Source of the DNA: Prorocentrum cordatum
Lineage: Eukaryota > Sar > Dinophyceae > Prorocentrales > Prorocentraceae
DNA: 64,000 bases
Assembly: GCA_963575745.1 (NCBI GenBank)
Contig: CAUYUJ010020571.1
Span: forward strand, 645,334-709,333
Direction: 5' to 3'
Both the position numbers and the translations under genes were made by a program. This document shows positions 23,112 to 33,000 of the stretch, in pieces. Each line of letters opens with the position of its first letter. The first letter of the stretch is position 1. Below the pieces are notes generated by a model. That model saw only the letters and a list, made by a program, of their open reading frames with translations. It had not been told where the DNA came from and ran no database searches.

Positions 23112-24038
23112 CGGGAGCTGGGGTCGAACAGAAGTGCGCCGATGGGGGCAAACGGAACATTGCCCCTCGCCAAGCGACGTCGGCCATGCCCCCCGATCCA
23201 AGGACCCCCCCCCCCCCCCTACGTTTGCCTCCAGAGAGCTCGCTTTGCCGAGACCCGAAGGGTGGTTGGACCGTTCGCATCCCACCTATTCTCATCCACC
23301 GCACTCACCTTTCCCGTACCGGGGCAGTGTCTTGCATTCCCTCCCCAGTCTTTAATAGGCACCTTGGCCTCGGGCCCTGCCCCGTGGACACGTCAGGCCC
23401 CCGACAAGAGAACCCCGAGAAGACCCACAGAGCATCTTTAGAGAGCCACTAAAGATGACCCCACATCCTTGGGGGCGCCCAACAACAAAACGGATTAGAC
23501 GGAGCCCATTGGCGTGCGAGTGTTGTCGTGCGTGCGTTTGTTTGTTTGTTTCGTGTTGGTGGGAGGGGTTCCTCGGGCGCTATCTTGGGCCCCCAAAGTA
23601 CCCCATACGTATAACACATTTGAAGCAACGGTTAATAGTATATCTGTATCTATATCTATATATATACATACATACATACATACATACATACATACATACA
23701 TACATACATACATACATACATACATACACACCGACATACCGCAGGGGCTCAAACTTACATATCGTGGGCTAAGCGTGGAAAAAACGCCGCCTTGCGACGG
23801 GCTCCACAGTGGAGGAGGGAGGTGGAGGAGGAGGGCGCTCTCGCGGGCAGAGCAGCGCCAATGGCCTTCGCAATGAAGATGTCCAGGCCGTAAGAGAGGT
23901 GGCGCAAGCGGGGGGGGGCGACCGCTCGCTCTTAGCTTACCCTCTCCGTCCTCCTCATCCTTCTCCCCCTCCTGATTTTCTTCCCTCCTCCACCTAGTGC
24001 CAAGTCGTGTCGGTTCCCTCTACCTCCTCTTCGTCCTC
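23112..24038. other. No gene; CATA microsatellite
   Basis: (CATA)n at about 23664-23728, a run of C at about 23210-23219, and GGA-rich 23810-23835. I see no gene. Confidence 0.6.
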
Positions 24039-24039
24039 C

Positions 24040-24118
24040 CTACCAGTCTCCTCCTCCTCCTCTTCGCTTTCCTTGTTCAAGTATATCACGTCCCTCCTCC
24101 TCCTCCTCCTCCTCCTCC
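24040..24118 (+). repeat. CTC tract directly upstream of the SL relic
   Basis: CTC-rich sequence ending in about nine CTC units at 24093-24118. It abuts the SL copy and could serve as the polypyrimidine tract for trans-splicing of the LINE transcript. Confidence 0.8.
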
Positions 24119-24140
24119 TCCGTAGCCATTTTGGCTCAAG
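24119..24140 (+). other. Genomic copy of the dinoflagellate spliced leader (22/22)
   Basis: The 22 bases begin TCCGTAGCC and end TTTTGGCTCAAG, identical to the conserved SL that is normally added to mRNAs by trans-splicing. Its presence in DNA at the 5' end of a LINE means the inserted copy was reverse-transcribed from a trans-spliced mRNA. Its terminal AG after a pyrimidine tract can act as a new SL acceptor. Confidence 0.95.
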
Positions 24141-24282
24141 GTTGAAACCTGCCCTGGGGCTTCAGCCTTGTCGCAGGCGACAGGGAGGCCCGAACCTTCC
24201 GAGGCCAGGACGCCTCTCTCTTTCCCGTCGTGCGCCCCAGCACGCTCCCAGTTTTGGCTACAACGACGTGCACTGAGGCGCC

Positions 24283-25860
24283 ATGGGCCCTGCCGCCTGC
24301 GACCGCCCGCACCCTGCTCAGCATCGTCTCGATGGTGGTGATGATGTTGATACGGAGATTGCCTCCTCTGGTGGCCGCGATTCCTCTGTCGAGCCACGCC
24401 GCTCGGCCTCGAGGAGCGGTGGCAGCCGAGGTGCCCGTCGTGCTGCTCGCGCTCGGCCCTCCTCCCACGGCAACGCAGGGCCTGCTCCTGAGCCTCCTCG
24501 CCGTGCTCGCCGAGCTGGCCGTACTCGTGGCTCTGGCGGGGAAGTCCCACTTTCTCCTGGTGTTGCTGCCTCGCATCGGGGCCCCGACCCAGCAGCACAG
24601 GGAGCATCTCGGGGTGCTGCCTCCTGCCTTGGGGCGCGGGCTATGCCCTGCGAGGAGTGGGATGATGCCAAGCGGGCACAAGTCGCTGCAGACCTTGAGA
24701 TGGCCGCTACCTTCCCGTCGCAGGAGATGCGCCCCGACCTGCACGCCACCCCGCAGGGCCCCGCTGCTGGGATCTTCGACCCATGGGCCGCGGCTGCTGG
24801 GGCTGGCGCCCCCTCGCGCGCTCAGGCTGCTACTGGTGGTGCTGTTGACTGCGGTGATGAGGAAGAACAAGCCGCCTTCACTCGGGCCTTTTACCATGCC
24901 GACATCTCCGCGCGATTCCTGCAGCTGCGCAGTGAGTTCGACAACATCGTTACCACGGCCATTACCAGCTCCGTCCAGCAGTCGAACGCCCCGATCTTGG
25001 CCACGCTCACCACACTGCAGAAGCAGCTCTCCTCGCAGCACACCTCCATCGATCAGCAGGTCATGTCATCGGTGCGCCCTCAGTTCGACGCTATGCAGCG
25101 ACAGTTTCAAGAGCAGCATGATGCCCTCAGCCGTCGCGTCGATTACAACGAGCGGGACATCGAGGCCCACGCCGCTCAGCTGGCTGAGCTTCAGAAGCAG
25201 GTCGAAGAGCTTCGCCGCCAGAATGAGTTGGACCGACAGCTACCTTCGCGGCCTCCTGCCCCGCCTGGCTTCGACCGCGAGATCGATCCGACGCAGGTCA
25301 TTGTGGTCTCGTCCAAGCTCGTCGGTTTGGCTGGCGTCCGTGAGGTGGTCAACTCCTTCATGGGTGAGCTCAACTTCTCTGAGGACGACTCGTACACGAT
25401 CAAGGCCCTCACGCCGCTTCCCTCCAAAAAGTTTGCTGTCTGCTTCTCTGGGCCGATCGGACTTGCCTCCCGTCGTGTGCAAAAGGCCCTTGCCAACCTC
25501 AAGTCGGATGGCGCCTGGCGGGTCTTCCAGTGCCCGGCTCAAGGTGCTGACCCAGCCCGTCTTCACTTCGGTCCTGACAAGTCGCCGAAACAAGTACGTG
25601 GCGAGATGCTCCTTCGTAAGGTCCGTTCTTCCCTCATGGAGCTTGACAATCAGAGGAAGTGGTTTGTCGATCGGGAGCGGAGCGTTCTCAAGTCTGACTA
25701 CACCGACATCCTCCGTCTTGTCCCCCGCCCAGGTGACGAACCTCCTGAGATCTCCTGGAACGACGTGGGGATCCGCGCCCTTGGCCTGGACCGTCGGGAC
25801 CTTCAGGGAGCCATTCGTAACATCTCCTCTGCGCCGACGGCCACCCAGTGGTGTCTTTAA
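24283..25860 (+). CDS. LINE ORF1 protein, coiled coil plus RRM-like region
   Basis: 525 aa from ATG 24283. Residues 1-120 are Arg/Ser/Pro-rich and basic, likely nucleic-acid binding. Residues about 205-320 are long, Gln-rich and helical with regular hydrophobic spacing (for example LATLTTLQKQLSSQHTSIDQ), probably a trimerising coiled coil. Residues about 325-460 (TQVIVVSSKLVGLAGVREVV and KKFAVCFSGPIGLASRRVQK) have the beta-alpha-beta alternation expected of an RRM-like fold. The C-terminal part resembles the conserved post-RRM domain of LINE ORF1 proteins. Function by family: RNA-binding chaperone of the retrotransposition particle. The overlapping frame that continues ORF2 upstream on + is judged a shadow because this frame has the domain logic. 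Confidence 0.75.
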   Translation: MGPAACDRPHPAQHRLDGGDDVDTEIASSGGRDSSVEPRRSASRSGGSRGARRAARARPSSHGNAGPAPEPPRRARRAGRTRGSGGEVPLSPGVAASHRGPDPAAQGASRGAASCLGARAMPCEEWDDAKRAQVAADLEMAATFPSQEMRPDLHATPQGPAAGIFDPWAAAAGAGAPSRAQAATGGAVDCGDEEEQAAFTRAFYHADISARFLQLRSEFDNIVTTAITSSVQQSNAPILATLTTLQKQLSSQHTSIDQQVMSSVRPQFDAMQRQFQEQHDALSRRVDYNERDIEAHAAQLAELQKQVEELRRQNELDRQLPSRPPAPPGFDREIDPTQVIVVSSKLVGLAGVREVVNSFMGELNFSEDDSYTIKALTPLPSKKFAVCFSGPIGLASRRVQKALANLKSDGAWRVFQCPAQGADPARLHFGPDKSPKQVRGEMLLRKVRSSLMELDNQRKWFVDRERSVLKSDYTDILRLVPRPGDEPPEISWNDVGIRALGLDRRDLQGAIRNISSAPTATQWCL

Positions 25861-25873
25861 CGCCATTACCAGT

Positions 25874-28800
25874 ATGTTTGTGCTTCCAGTGGGGCAGGTC
25901 GGCGGAGAGATCACAGCCAGCCTCACATTCATGACCTGGAATGCACGTGCTCTTCTTCAATTTGGTGGGGCGAGGGCCTCGCCTAAGCTATCTTACCTAA
26001 GCAGATTACAGCCTGGGCGATCCATCTTGGCTCTCCAGGAAGTGCATGCGGATCGGTTTGAGTTGAACGACTTCGTGACAAGGCTTTCTTCCACGGCCAT
26101 TGTCCACAGTAGCTTTTGTGAAGATGACGTCGGAGAGGTTGTCCGCGGCTCTGGGGGAGTTGCAGTCATTCTTCCTCCTTTCTCATCTACTTCGGTCAGT
26201 AGCTGTGCGGTGCCTCTGGTCAGAGGCAGGGTGCTTCGTGTTGATGTGGCACTTGGGAGTGCACAGCTGGTGATCTTCAACGTTCACAATCACGGCTTGA
26301 CCAAGGGTGAGGTACAATCTGTCTGTGAGCAGATCGGTTGTGCTCTGCGTCGTGCTGCTGATGACCCACTCTCGTTCTTCGTGGTTGTCATGGGGGACCT
26401 CAACTACAGTTTCGATTATTCTCTTATCTTTCACCGACCTACTGGTGCACAGCGACAGCAGACCCATGACCATAAGGTTCATGCTCCAATTTGGGCGGCT
26501 ACACTTGGCAAGATGATGGAAGTTAACTCTGAAGCGGCCACCCACTTCTGTAAGTTCACCAATTCCATCAACATCATCGACCGCTTCTTCTGCTCTGCCA
26601 CAGGCTGGATGATGTGTCAGCTCATGACCGAGGTCAACACGGTGGACACGCCAGAGCACCTGAGCTCCCAGGGCATCTCTGATCATGCTGCTCTTTCGAT
26701 TCGGCTGCGACTTCGTGGTGCGCGTCCTGCTTCTGAGCGGCCCATTCCCAAGCACATCTTCACCTCTGTTGCCTTTCAGCGCCGACTCCGAGGAATGGTT
26801 GCTGATAGTGCTGAGGATTTGCTCCGATGGAGCCCACCTGTGGCCACAGAGCACTATAAGTACATGATGAAGGAGGCCGCCAGGGAGGCCCGCAACATCC
26901 TCTTCTTTTCGGCCCCTGACTTGCCTGGGACGCTGCAACTGGTTGCTCGGGGGATAGCGCGAGCTGTGTGGCGTCAAGATGCTGCCCTCGCCCTCAAACT
27001 CATCGAGACCTCCCAGCACGCCGCCGACGCTCTGACGGTCGACGGCCAAGTCGTCTCGCTGCGCCACGCCCCGTCCTTCGAGCAGTGGGCTGCTGGAGTA
27101 CATCGGCTGGTCTACGAAAAAGAGCTTGCTGCTGCTGCTGCTGATCGTGCTCCCTCAGGCTCCTCCTCTGCTTGGCGGCCTAGTTCGGCCACGCTTCTGC
27201 GAGCTCTTGAGAGGAAGGCCTCCATATGGGCCCCGTTTTCGAAGCGCCTGATACTGTCCGCGGTCAACACCCCAGAGGGCCCCATCTCAGAGGTTAGGGA
27301 GCGCACTGCGGCCCTGGCGGCCTACTGGACCCCTGTCTTCTCCAAGAAAGAGCCCCACCCTGTCATGACCCAGATGTACCTCGATAGGTTCCTCACCAAG
27401 GCCTCCGACATTGACCTGCACTGTCCTATGACCTCAATGTTTCGGAAGGTTCTTCGTCGTGCCCGTCACTCTGCGCCCGGTGTCGACGGGCTGCCCTACG
27501 CGGCCTGGTTGGCGTGCGACTTTGGCGCCCAGCACCTGGCCAGGATGTTCGGGTGGCTATGCCAAGGTCAGTCGTTGTTCGCCTCCGCCAGCGTCACCCT
27601 CCAGGCGTTTCTCCCCAAGGGTGTGGACGACTCAGATCAGCCGTCTGGGATTTGTTCTCGGTCTCCTGATAAGATACGGGTCCTGGGGCTGCGAAACACC
27701 GACGTTAAGATCCTGAGCTCGGTCATGAATCGGGTACTCGAGCCTGTCGTCCAAGCCGTGGCGCCTGCTTCCCAGCGAGGATTCATCAGAGGACGGAATT
27801 TCTGCCATAACGTGCTTGAGCTTGATGTCCATGCACGGCTTGCTTCTCAACATCCTCTTGCTCAGCGTCGCTCCCCTGTCCTCGTCGGGTTTGACTACGG
27901 GCAGGCCTTTCCGAGCTTGTCGCAGGCCTTCTTGCTACAACTATTGGGCTCTCTTGGGCTCCCCGTCGAGGTCCTTGCTTTCGTGGGATGGATGTATTTG
28001 GCAGTGGAAGGTGTGGTCCTTGATGGGGGACACTACGCGACCATCTTCTGGATCCGCTCGGGCATCATCCAGGGCTGTGGTCTCTCGGGGTCTTTATATG
28101 CTCTCGCCTCCTCTCCCATGCTGGCCGACCTCGAGCGGAGCATCGAGCATCGTCGACTGGGGATATGCCGTGCTTGTGCCGATGATCTAGGCGCTGTCCT
28201 GTATGAGCTGGCCTCTCTGCGTATCCTGGTGCGGGTCCTTGGTGTCATGGAAAAGATTGCGGGCCTCAAGATTAAGATCAGCAAGTGCACCCTGGTCCCT
28301 CTCGTAGGCGGCATGACCGAAACCCTGAAAACTATGACCCAAGCCCAGCTCGCCTCAATTGCGGGCGCCTGGTCAGGCTTTGCTGTTGAGGGTTGGTTAC
28401 TTTATCTTGGGATGATTTTGGGCCCTGATTCGACGGTCGACATGAACTGGAGGGGCCCGCTCATGAAGGCACGATCTCGCTCTCGGATGTTGGGACGTGG
28501 GGTTGCGTCGGTCTGTACTAACTGTATCTTATACCGCACGCGGGTTTATCCTTGTATGGCTTATGTTGCACAATTCCTCCCTATGCCCGAATGGTTCCTG
28601 CCCATTGAGCGTGGTGCTATCGCCCAAGTTCTTCGTGCTCCCCTCGGCCTCTTTTCGAACGAATCGGTCCTGGAGCTCCCGGCCTGGGGTGGTCCTCAGA
28701 TCCCATCGTGGGCTGCCCATGCTACTGCTGCTCACCTGCGTGCTGCTATTCACACCTTCCAGGGCTATGAGGAATACCTGCGGCTGCTGCGGCAAACGGC

Positions 28801-31561
28801 TCTGCTTTGGCACAGAGAGGTCGTGGAGGGGAAGTTTGACGATATCCCTTTGGTTTCTATGGATCGCTCTCGTGTTTATCCAGCTTTCTGGAAATCCCCT
28901 GCGTTTGTCGAACACCTTGAGCTGGTCCACGTGAGGTCTCAGGAGCCCCTACTTGTCGCTGCTCGCTCGGCTATTCGTGAGGAAGCTGCGGTTACGACAC
29001 GAAGACCCAAGCTACAACGTGCGGCTGCTCGCTCACTGGGTATGAATATGTGTATGCACAGACCTCTGCACGCTATGCTGATTCGCCACCTTACCCCGCT
29101 CTTCACGGCTTACCACCCCTTCCTCAACCAGATTCACTGGCCCGCTATTCAGGAGCTCCTGGCATTGGTCCCGCAAAGCTGGGCTATGGCGGCCTTACGG
29201 ACTTGGGGGCATGGATGGCTGACGTCCTATAGGATTATCCACCCACGGGGTAAACTTCAGTGCCGTTTCGGATGCCCTAGCCCAGATCGGCAGCAGCATT
29301 ATCTCCGCTGCCCTAAATTGTACCAGGCCGTCAGCAACGGACTACAACGTGCCCTGCCTCGTCCCCTGGCTCAGCGTCTTGGCCTCACCCATCCCCACCC
29401 TGACCACTTCGAGGCTCTCTATGTCTATTACCAGGTCTTCAACCATGCTCGGCAGGGTGCGCTTGTGTCGACCCCTCGTCAGCTACGCAGTTATGTTGAG
29501 GCCGCCGTCCGCACCTCTCGTCTGGCCAGACCTTCGGGCAAGTTGAAACGGTGGGAACCTCCTCCTGTTGTCCAGGCGACCCGCCGCAGGCAGCCTCAGT
29601 GTGATGTGCTCACTTCCTCGTCCACCTCCAGTGTGAGCTCCGACGCCGTGGCCCCTATCCCAGGCCTGGTCCCACCCAGTCCGTCCGACGACGAGGTGTT
29701 GCATGGTCCTTCGGTGCGCGGTGGTGCTCTGTCGGGTTCTTCCAGGGGCTCAGATGAAGACGGCCAACCCGCTCTCCAGCCAGAGTGCCCTGTGCCCGTC
29801 TCTGCTGGCGCTTTGGCTCAGTGCGAAGCCCTGCCTTCAGGACAGGGCGTGAACGTGCGGGCGCCCGTTCCCGCGGCAACCTCGCCGCTGCCTGCGGCAT
29901 CCATGTTCTCGTGGCCGCTGACCGCCACCGTGGTGCTCTCAGCGGTTCATGCAGCGGCGCTGACTGTCCCAACCGCATGTGAGGTGGATGGGGCTCGGCT
30001 CGAGCGTGAATATCGAGCGGCTATCAAGCGTGTCGACCGCCTCCGCGCTGGTGGACTTCCTGTTCGAGAGGACCCTGCCCTTCCTGAACAGCTGTTGTGC
30101 CCTAACGCTGCCACCCCTCCGACGTCGACGCCGTCACCTGGAACTCCTGTTCTGAATCTTGCTGGCCATCCACACTCTGCCCCTCCAGTGCATGCACCAC
30201 CAGCTGTCCTTGCCGAAGGTATTGCTTCAAGGGCTACGCGCTGGGTCTTGCGCCTGGATGACCCCGAGAGTGGCCGTGCTGACTGGTGGCTTTGGTGCAT
30301 CCCGTACGTGCGCGCCAAATTAGATGCGTTGGACTGGGTGGATTCTTCTGGTTGGAGTGGCACACTCGACGAACTCGCTCGTCATATCTGCTCGATTGCC
30401 TGGGACACTTCTCGTGAAGGGCGCCTCAACTCTGTTGCTTACCTTCGGTGGCTGAATGAGCCTCGCCACGCCTTGACTCGGCACGAGCGGTGGGAGGAGG
30501 CGGCCGATCGACATTACCAGGCACTTCGTGAGATTCGCAGAGAGATGAGGCAATACATGGGACGAGCTGCGCCACAACGTGTACGCGACCTTCTTGTGGA
30601 CAGCGATGGAGTCGAGGTCCTGCCCACGGTCACTGCCTGCGGAGCGGTCCGCTACCTTTCTCTACTGGTCTCAACAATGGAATCTGAAGATGGAGATGAC
30701 GCCGATGGAGATGGGGACGTCGACCCTGCTTCTTTCCTTCTCCAGGTCTCTGCTGCAGGGTGCTCCTCGAGCCCTGCGGCCACTGGCGTTAGATCGCGGA
30801 GGTCGACCGCCTCTGTTGGAAATAACGGCTCTGGAGTAAGTTGCGAGCCTCTGTCTCGAGCTCGGAGGTCGACCGCCTCTGATGTAAATAAGGGCTCAGG
30901 AGTAAGTTGTGAGATCACGTCTCTTGCTGGCGTCAGTACGCAAAATCCTGTGGGTGGGTGCTCCTCGAGCCCGCCTGCCCAGGTTCCCCGAGTATATTGC
31001 GAGCCTGAAGTCTCTACTGGCTTAAATTGTGAGTACGGGTCTCGAGCTGGCTCTGGGCACGACCTCCTGTCAGATTCTCCGAGATCGACACTGTCTGTAT
31101 CGGGTATTGCTTCAACTTCGGCGTCCTGTGCTCCAATGACCTTGTCAGGACCGGCTTCATGCTCTGCGGGGACTTTGAGAGCGGCCTCGCCGACTCCAGT
31201 GGCGCCGTCACCGTGTATTGCTCCCTGCTCACCGTCCTCGGCGGCATCGGGCTCACAGAGGGCGACACTTCCCTCAACGGCCTCTCCGACGGCAGGCACC
31301 CCAACTCGTGAGGGGCAAACTGGAAAAGGCCTATCGCCGTCGCCTCTTCTTCCCCCGTCCTTCGCTCCGTTGATCCCCTCCTGCCCCGCCTGTCCCCCCT
31401 TGCTCATCGCCGCCGCTTCGCCGCCCAGCCGCCTACAATATAAATTTTCGGCTGCGTCCATCGACGTGCCGAACTTCGCGCCCATGCCCGACGGGCAGGA
31501 GGCCCCCGCCCTTGCCGCCCAGCCGCTAGGCGCCGCGGGCGGGGCCGGGTTTGTCAGGTAG
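25874..31561 (+). CDS. LINE ORF2 protein: endonuclease and reverse transcriptase
   Basis: 1895 aa from ATG 25874. Residues about 20-300 are an AP-endonuclease-type domain: TWNARAL, LQEVH, GSGGVAVILP, GDLN (Asp175) and ISDHAAL (Asp270-His271). The reverse transcriptase follows: FDYGQAFPSL (Asp674, motif A), IIQGCGLSGSLYA (motif B) and CADDLGAV (Asp770-Asp771, motif C, with Cys-Ala replacing the usual Tyr-Ala). CRFGCP...H...C at 1130-1146 is the Cys-Cys-His-Cys motif common after LINE RTs. Residues beyond about 1250 are Ser/Pro-rich with internal repeats (RRSTAS...GSGVSCE) and no known domain. By family it nicks target DNA and primes cDNA synthesis on it. All catalytic residues I can identify are present, so the copy may be active. 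Confidence 0.92.
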   Translation: MFVLPVGQVGGEITASLTFMTWNARALLQFGGARASPKLSYLSRLQPGRSILALQEVHADRFELNDFVTRLSSTAIVHSSFCEDDVGEVVRGSGGVAVILPPFSSTSVSSCAVPLVRGRVLRVDVALGSAQLVIFNVHNHGLTKGEVQSVCEQIGCALRRAADDPLSFFVVVMGDLNYSFDYSLIFHRPTGAQRQQTHDHKVHAPIWAATLGKMMEVNSEAATHFCKFTNSINIIDRFFCSATGWMMCQLMTEVNTVDTPEHLSSQGISDHAALSIRLRLRGARPASERPIPKHIFTSVAFQRRLRGMVADSAEDLLRWSPPVATEHYKYMMKEAAREARNILFFSAPDLPGTLQLVARGIARAVWRQDAALALKLIETSQHAADALTVDGQVVSLRHAPSFEQWAAGVHRLVYEKELAAAAADRAPSGSSSAWRPSSATLLRALERKASIWAPFSKRLILSAVNTPEGPISEVRERTAALAAYWTPVFSKKEPHPVMTQMYLDRFLTKASDIDLHCPMTSMFRKVLRRARHSAPGVDGLPYAAWLACDFGAQHLARMFGWLCQGQSLFASASVTLQAFLPKGVDDSDQPSGICSRSPDKIRVLGLRNTDVKILSSVMNRVLEPVVQAVAPASQRGFIRGRNFCHNVLELDVHARLASQHPLAQRRSPVLVGFDYGQAFPSLSQAFLLQLLGSLGLPVEVLAFVGWMYLAVEGVVLDGGHYATIFWIRSGIIQGCGLSGSLYALASSPMLADLERSIEHRRLGICRACADDLGAVLYELASLRILVRVLGVMEKIAGLKIKISKCTLVPLVGGMTETLKTMTQAQLASIAGAWSGFAVEGWLLYLGMILGPDSTVDMNWRGPLMKARSRSRMLGRGVASVCTNCILYRTRVYPCMAYVAQFLPMPEWFLPIERGAIAQVLRAPLGLFSNESVLELPAWGGPQIPSWAAHATAAHLRAAIHTFQGYEEYLRLLRQTALLWHREVVEGKFDDIPLVSMDRSRVYPAFWKSPAFVEHLELVHVRSQEPLLVAARSAIREEAAVTTRRPKLQRAAARSLGMNMCMHRPLHAMLIRHLTPLFTAYHPFLNQIHWPAIQELLALVPQSWAMAALRTWGHGWLTSYRIIHPRGKLQCRFGCPSPDRQQHYLRCPKLYQAVSNGLQRALPRPLAQRLGLTHPHPDHFEALYVYYQVFNHARQGALVSTPRQLRSYVEAAVRTSRLARPSGKLKRWEPPPVVQATRRRQPQCDVLTSSSTSSVSSDAVAPIPGLVPPSPSDDEVLHGPSVRGGALSGSSRGSDEDGQPALQPECPVPVSAGALAQCEALPSGQGVNVRAPVPAATSPLPAASMFSWPLTATVVLSAVHAAALTVPTACEVDGARLEREYRAAIKRVDRLRAGGLPVREDPALPEQLLCPNAATPPTSTPSPGTPVLNLAGHPHSAPPVHAPPAVLAEGIASRATRWVLRLDDPESGRADWWLWCIPYVRAKLDALDWVDSSGWSGTLDELARHICSIAWDTSREGRLNSVAYLRWLNEPRHALTRHERWEEAADRHYQALREIRREMRQYMGRAAPQRVRDLLVDSDGVEVLPTVTACGAVRYLSLLVSTMESEDGDDADGDGDVDPASFLLQVSAAGCSSSPAATGVRSRRSTASVGNNGSGVSCEPLSRARRSTASDVNKGSGVSCEITSLAGVSTQNPVGGCSSSPPAQVPRVYCEPEVSTGLNCEYGSRAGSGHDLLSDSPRSTLSVSGIASTSASCAPMTLSGPASCSAGTLRAASPTPVAPSPCIAPCSPSSAASGSQRATLPSTASPTAGTPTREGQTGKGLSPSPLLPPSFAPLIPSCPACPPLLIAAASPPSRLQYKFSAASIDVPNFAPMPDGQEAPALAAQPLGAAGGAGFVR

Positions 31562-31594
31562 TATGCAGACAGGACGGCCCTCTCTACGCTCGTC

Positions 31595-31985
31595 TCCTCC
31601 TCCTCCTCCTCCTCCTCTCCCCGATGCCCCTCGAATGTTCCCCATGCGTTCAAACCCTCATCCTCATTTTCGGACCGATGATCGTCTCACGCGTGTCCTG
31701 CCCGTCCCAAGTCAGTCGAAGTTGTCTTTTTGATTGAACTCCTGATCCTCAGTCTCCACGTGATTCCCCCTCCCGCCTCCTCCTCCTGCTCCTCCTCCCC
31801 TACCTCCTACTCCTCCTCCTGACGCGCATCGTTGGTTCCAGAATCCATCGGAGCCATTGAAATTGGAACCGCGCTGCGGGATCTACCTCATCCTCCTCCT
31901 CCTCCTCCTCCTCTTCCTCCTCCTCCTCATCTTCATCTCCCTCCTCCTCCTCCTTCTCCTCCACCTTCCTCCTCCTCCTCATCGT
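31595..31985 (+). repeat. CTC-rich microsatellite flanking the LINE 3' end
   Basis: (CTC)n at 31597-31620 and again 31885-31980, with CTC-rich sequence between. It has the same composition as the tract before the SL copy. Confidence 0.85.
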
Positions 31986-33000
31986 CATCTTTGTCCTCGA
32001 CCTTTCTACTTCTCACTCTGTATTCAATATCCGTCTTGAGTAGGCAGCCTCAGCCCCCTGGACACCTTCATCCTCGTCCCCTTCCTGCCAACCCCGTCCT
32101 TCATTACCCCATCCTGCCCCTTATCCCACCCCCACCCTCGGTCTAGTACCCTCCTACTGCCACATTTTTGCTCAATGCGTAGTTTCCCCTAGATAATGAA
32201 GGTGATGTGCAGGTCACCCGCCTGCGAACTGGAGCATCTGAGGGCCAGGGGGGGCTCGAGACGGGTGGGTCGCTTCAAAGAAGAACGGTTGAACCCTCTT
32301 ACGCCTATTGTTGGGTGGTTTCGGTGATTTTTGGGCCCTCGAGCCGATGAAATTGCTCTGGGAGTCCCCGGGGCCCAGTGATTTCAGGAAAAAAAATCAG
32401 CGGAAATCAGCGGAAAATCAGCGGAACATCAGCGGAAAATCAGCGGCACGAAACACTGTAAAAACACAGCTGAAAATGAAAAATCAGCGAGAATCAGCGC
32501 AAACTCAGCGCAAAATCAGCGGCCCTTTTTCCGTCCTAGAAACAGCCGGGGTTCCTAAAAACAACCGGGGTTGGCCAAAATCCGGCCTGCAGAACGGGCA
32601 TTTGTCAGAAAACAAGGTCCGACCCTGAAAAACAACCGGGGCCCGCCGCTGATTAGCCGTTGTCCGTTGAAAAAAACCGAACCCCACCCAACATTGGACG
32701 TTCTACCCTGCTACGTTTGCCCCCAGGAGAGCCCTCGAGGCAAAGGCAGGGCTCGTCACAGGCGAATGCACAGGCGCACTGGTCGCCAACCCCTGCGGCG
32801 ACTGCGTTCGACACTTAGTCGAACGCCCGAGAAAAGTAAGACGCGCAGATCACGCGTGCACGATATATCATGATGCGCGCTGCACAAGCTGGCTCTGACA
32901 GACCGCATGCACGAGAACTTACAGTGTAAGAGCCTCACCCAATTGCATATCAACTGTCACCCATTCCAGCCTGTATCTGAATTGAACCTCAGTTAGCGTT
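31986..33000. other. No gene; short AAATCAGCGG repeats
   Basis: 32393-32525 contains about eight spaced AAATCAGCG units, and AACAACCGGGG occurs at about 32560 and 32632. Otherwise unremarkable. Confidence 0.6.

Larger units (their letters stand above)
24119..31625 (+). mobile_element. Full-length non-LTR retrotransposon (LINE) with SL cap
   Basis: Consists of the SL copy, a ~140-bp leader, ORF1 (24283-25860), ORF2 (25874-31561) and a short 3' region running into (CTC)n at 31597-31620. ORF2 follows the ORF1 stop by 13 bp in another frame. Neither ORF has internal stops, so this copy looks recent. CTC tracts on both sides suggest insertion into a CTC microsatellite, which I infer. Confidence 0.9.

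Noticed and set aside
24230-25860. Upstream extension of the ORF2 frame as an N-terminal coding region
   Set aside because: It overlaps ORF1 in a different frame. The ORF1 frame has coiled-coil and RRM-like order, and ORF2 has an ATG 13 bp after the ORF1 stop.
30652-31653. Minus-strand 333-aa frame
   Set aside because: Antisense to the LINE ORF2 C-terminal region, with no domain.
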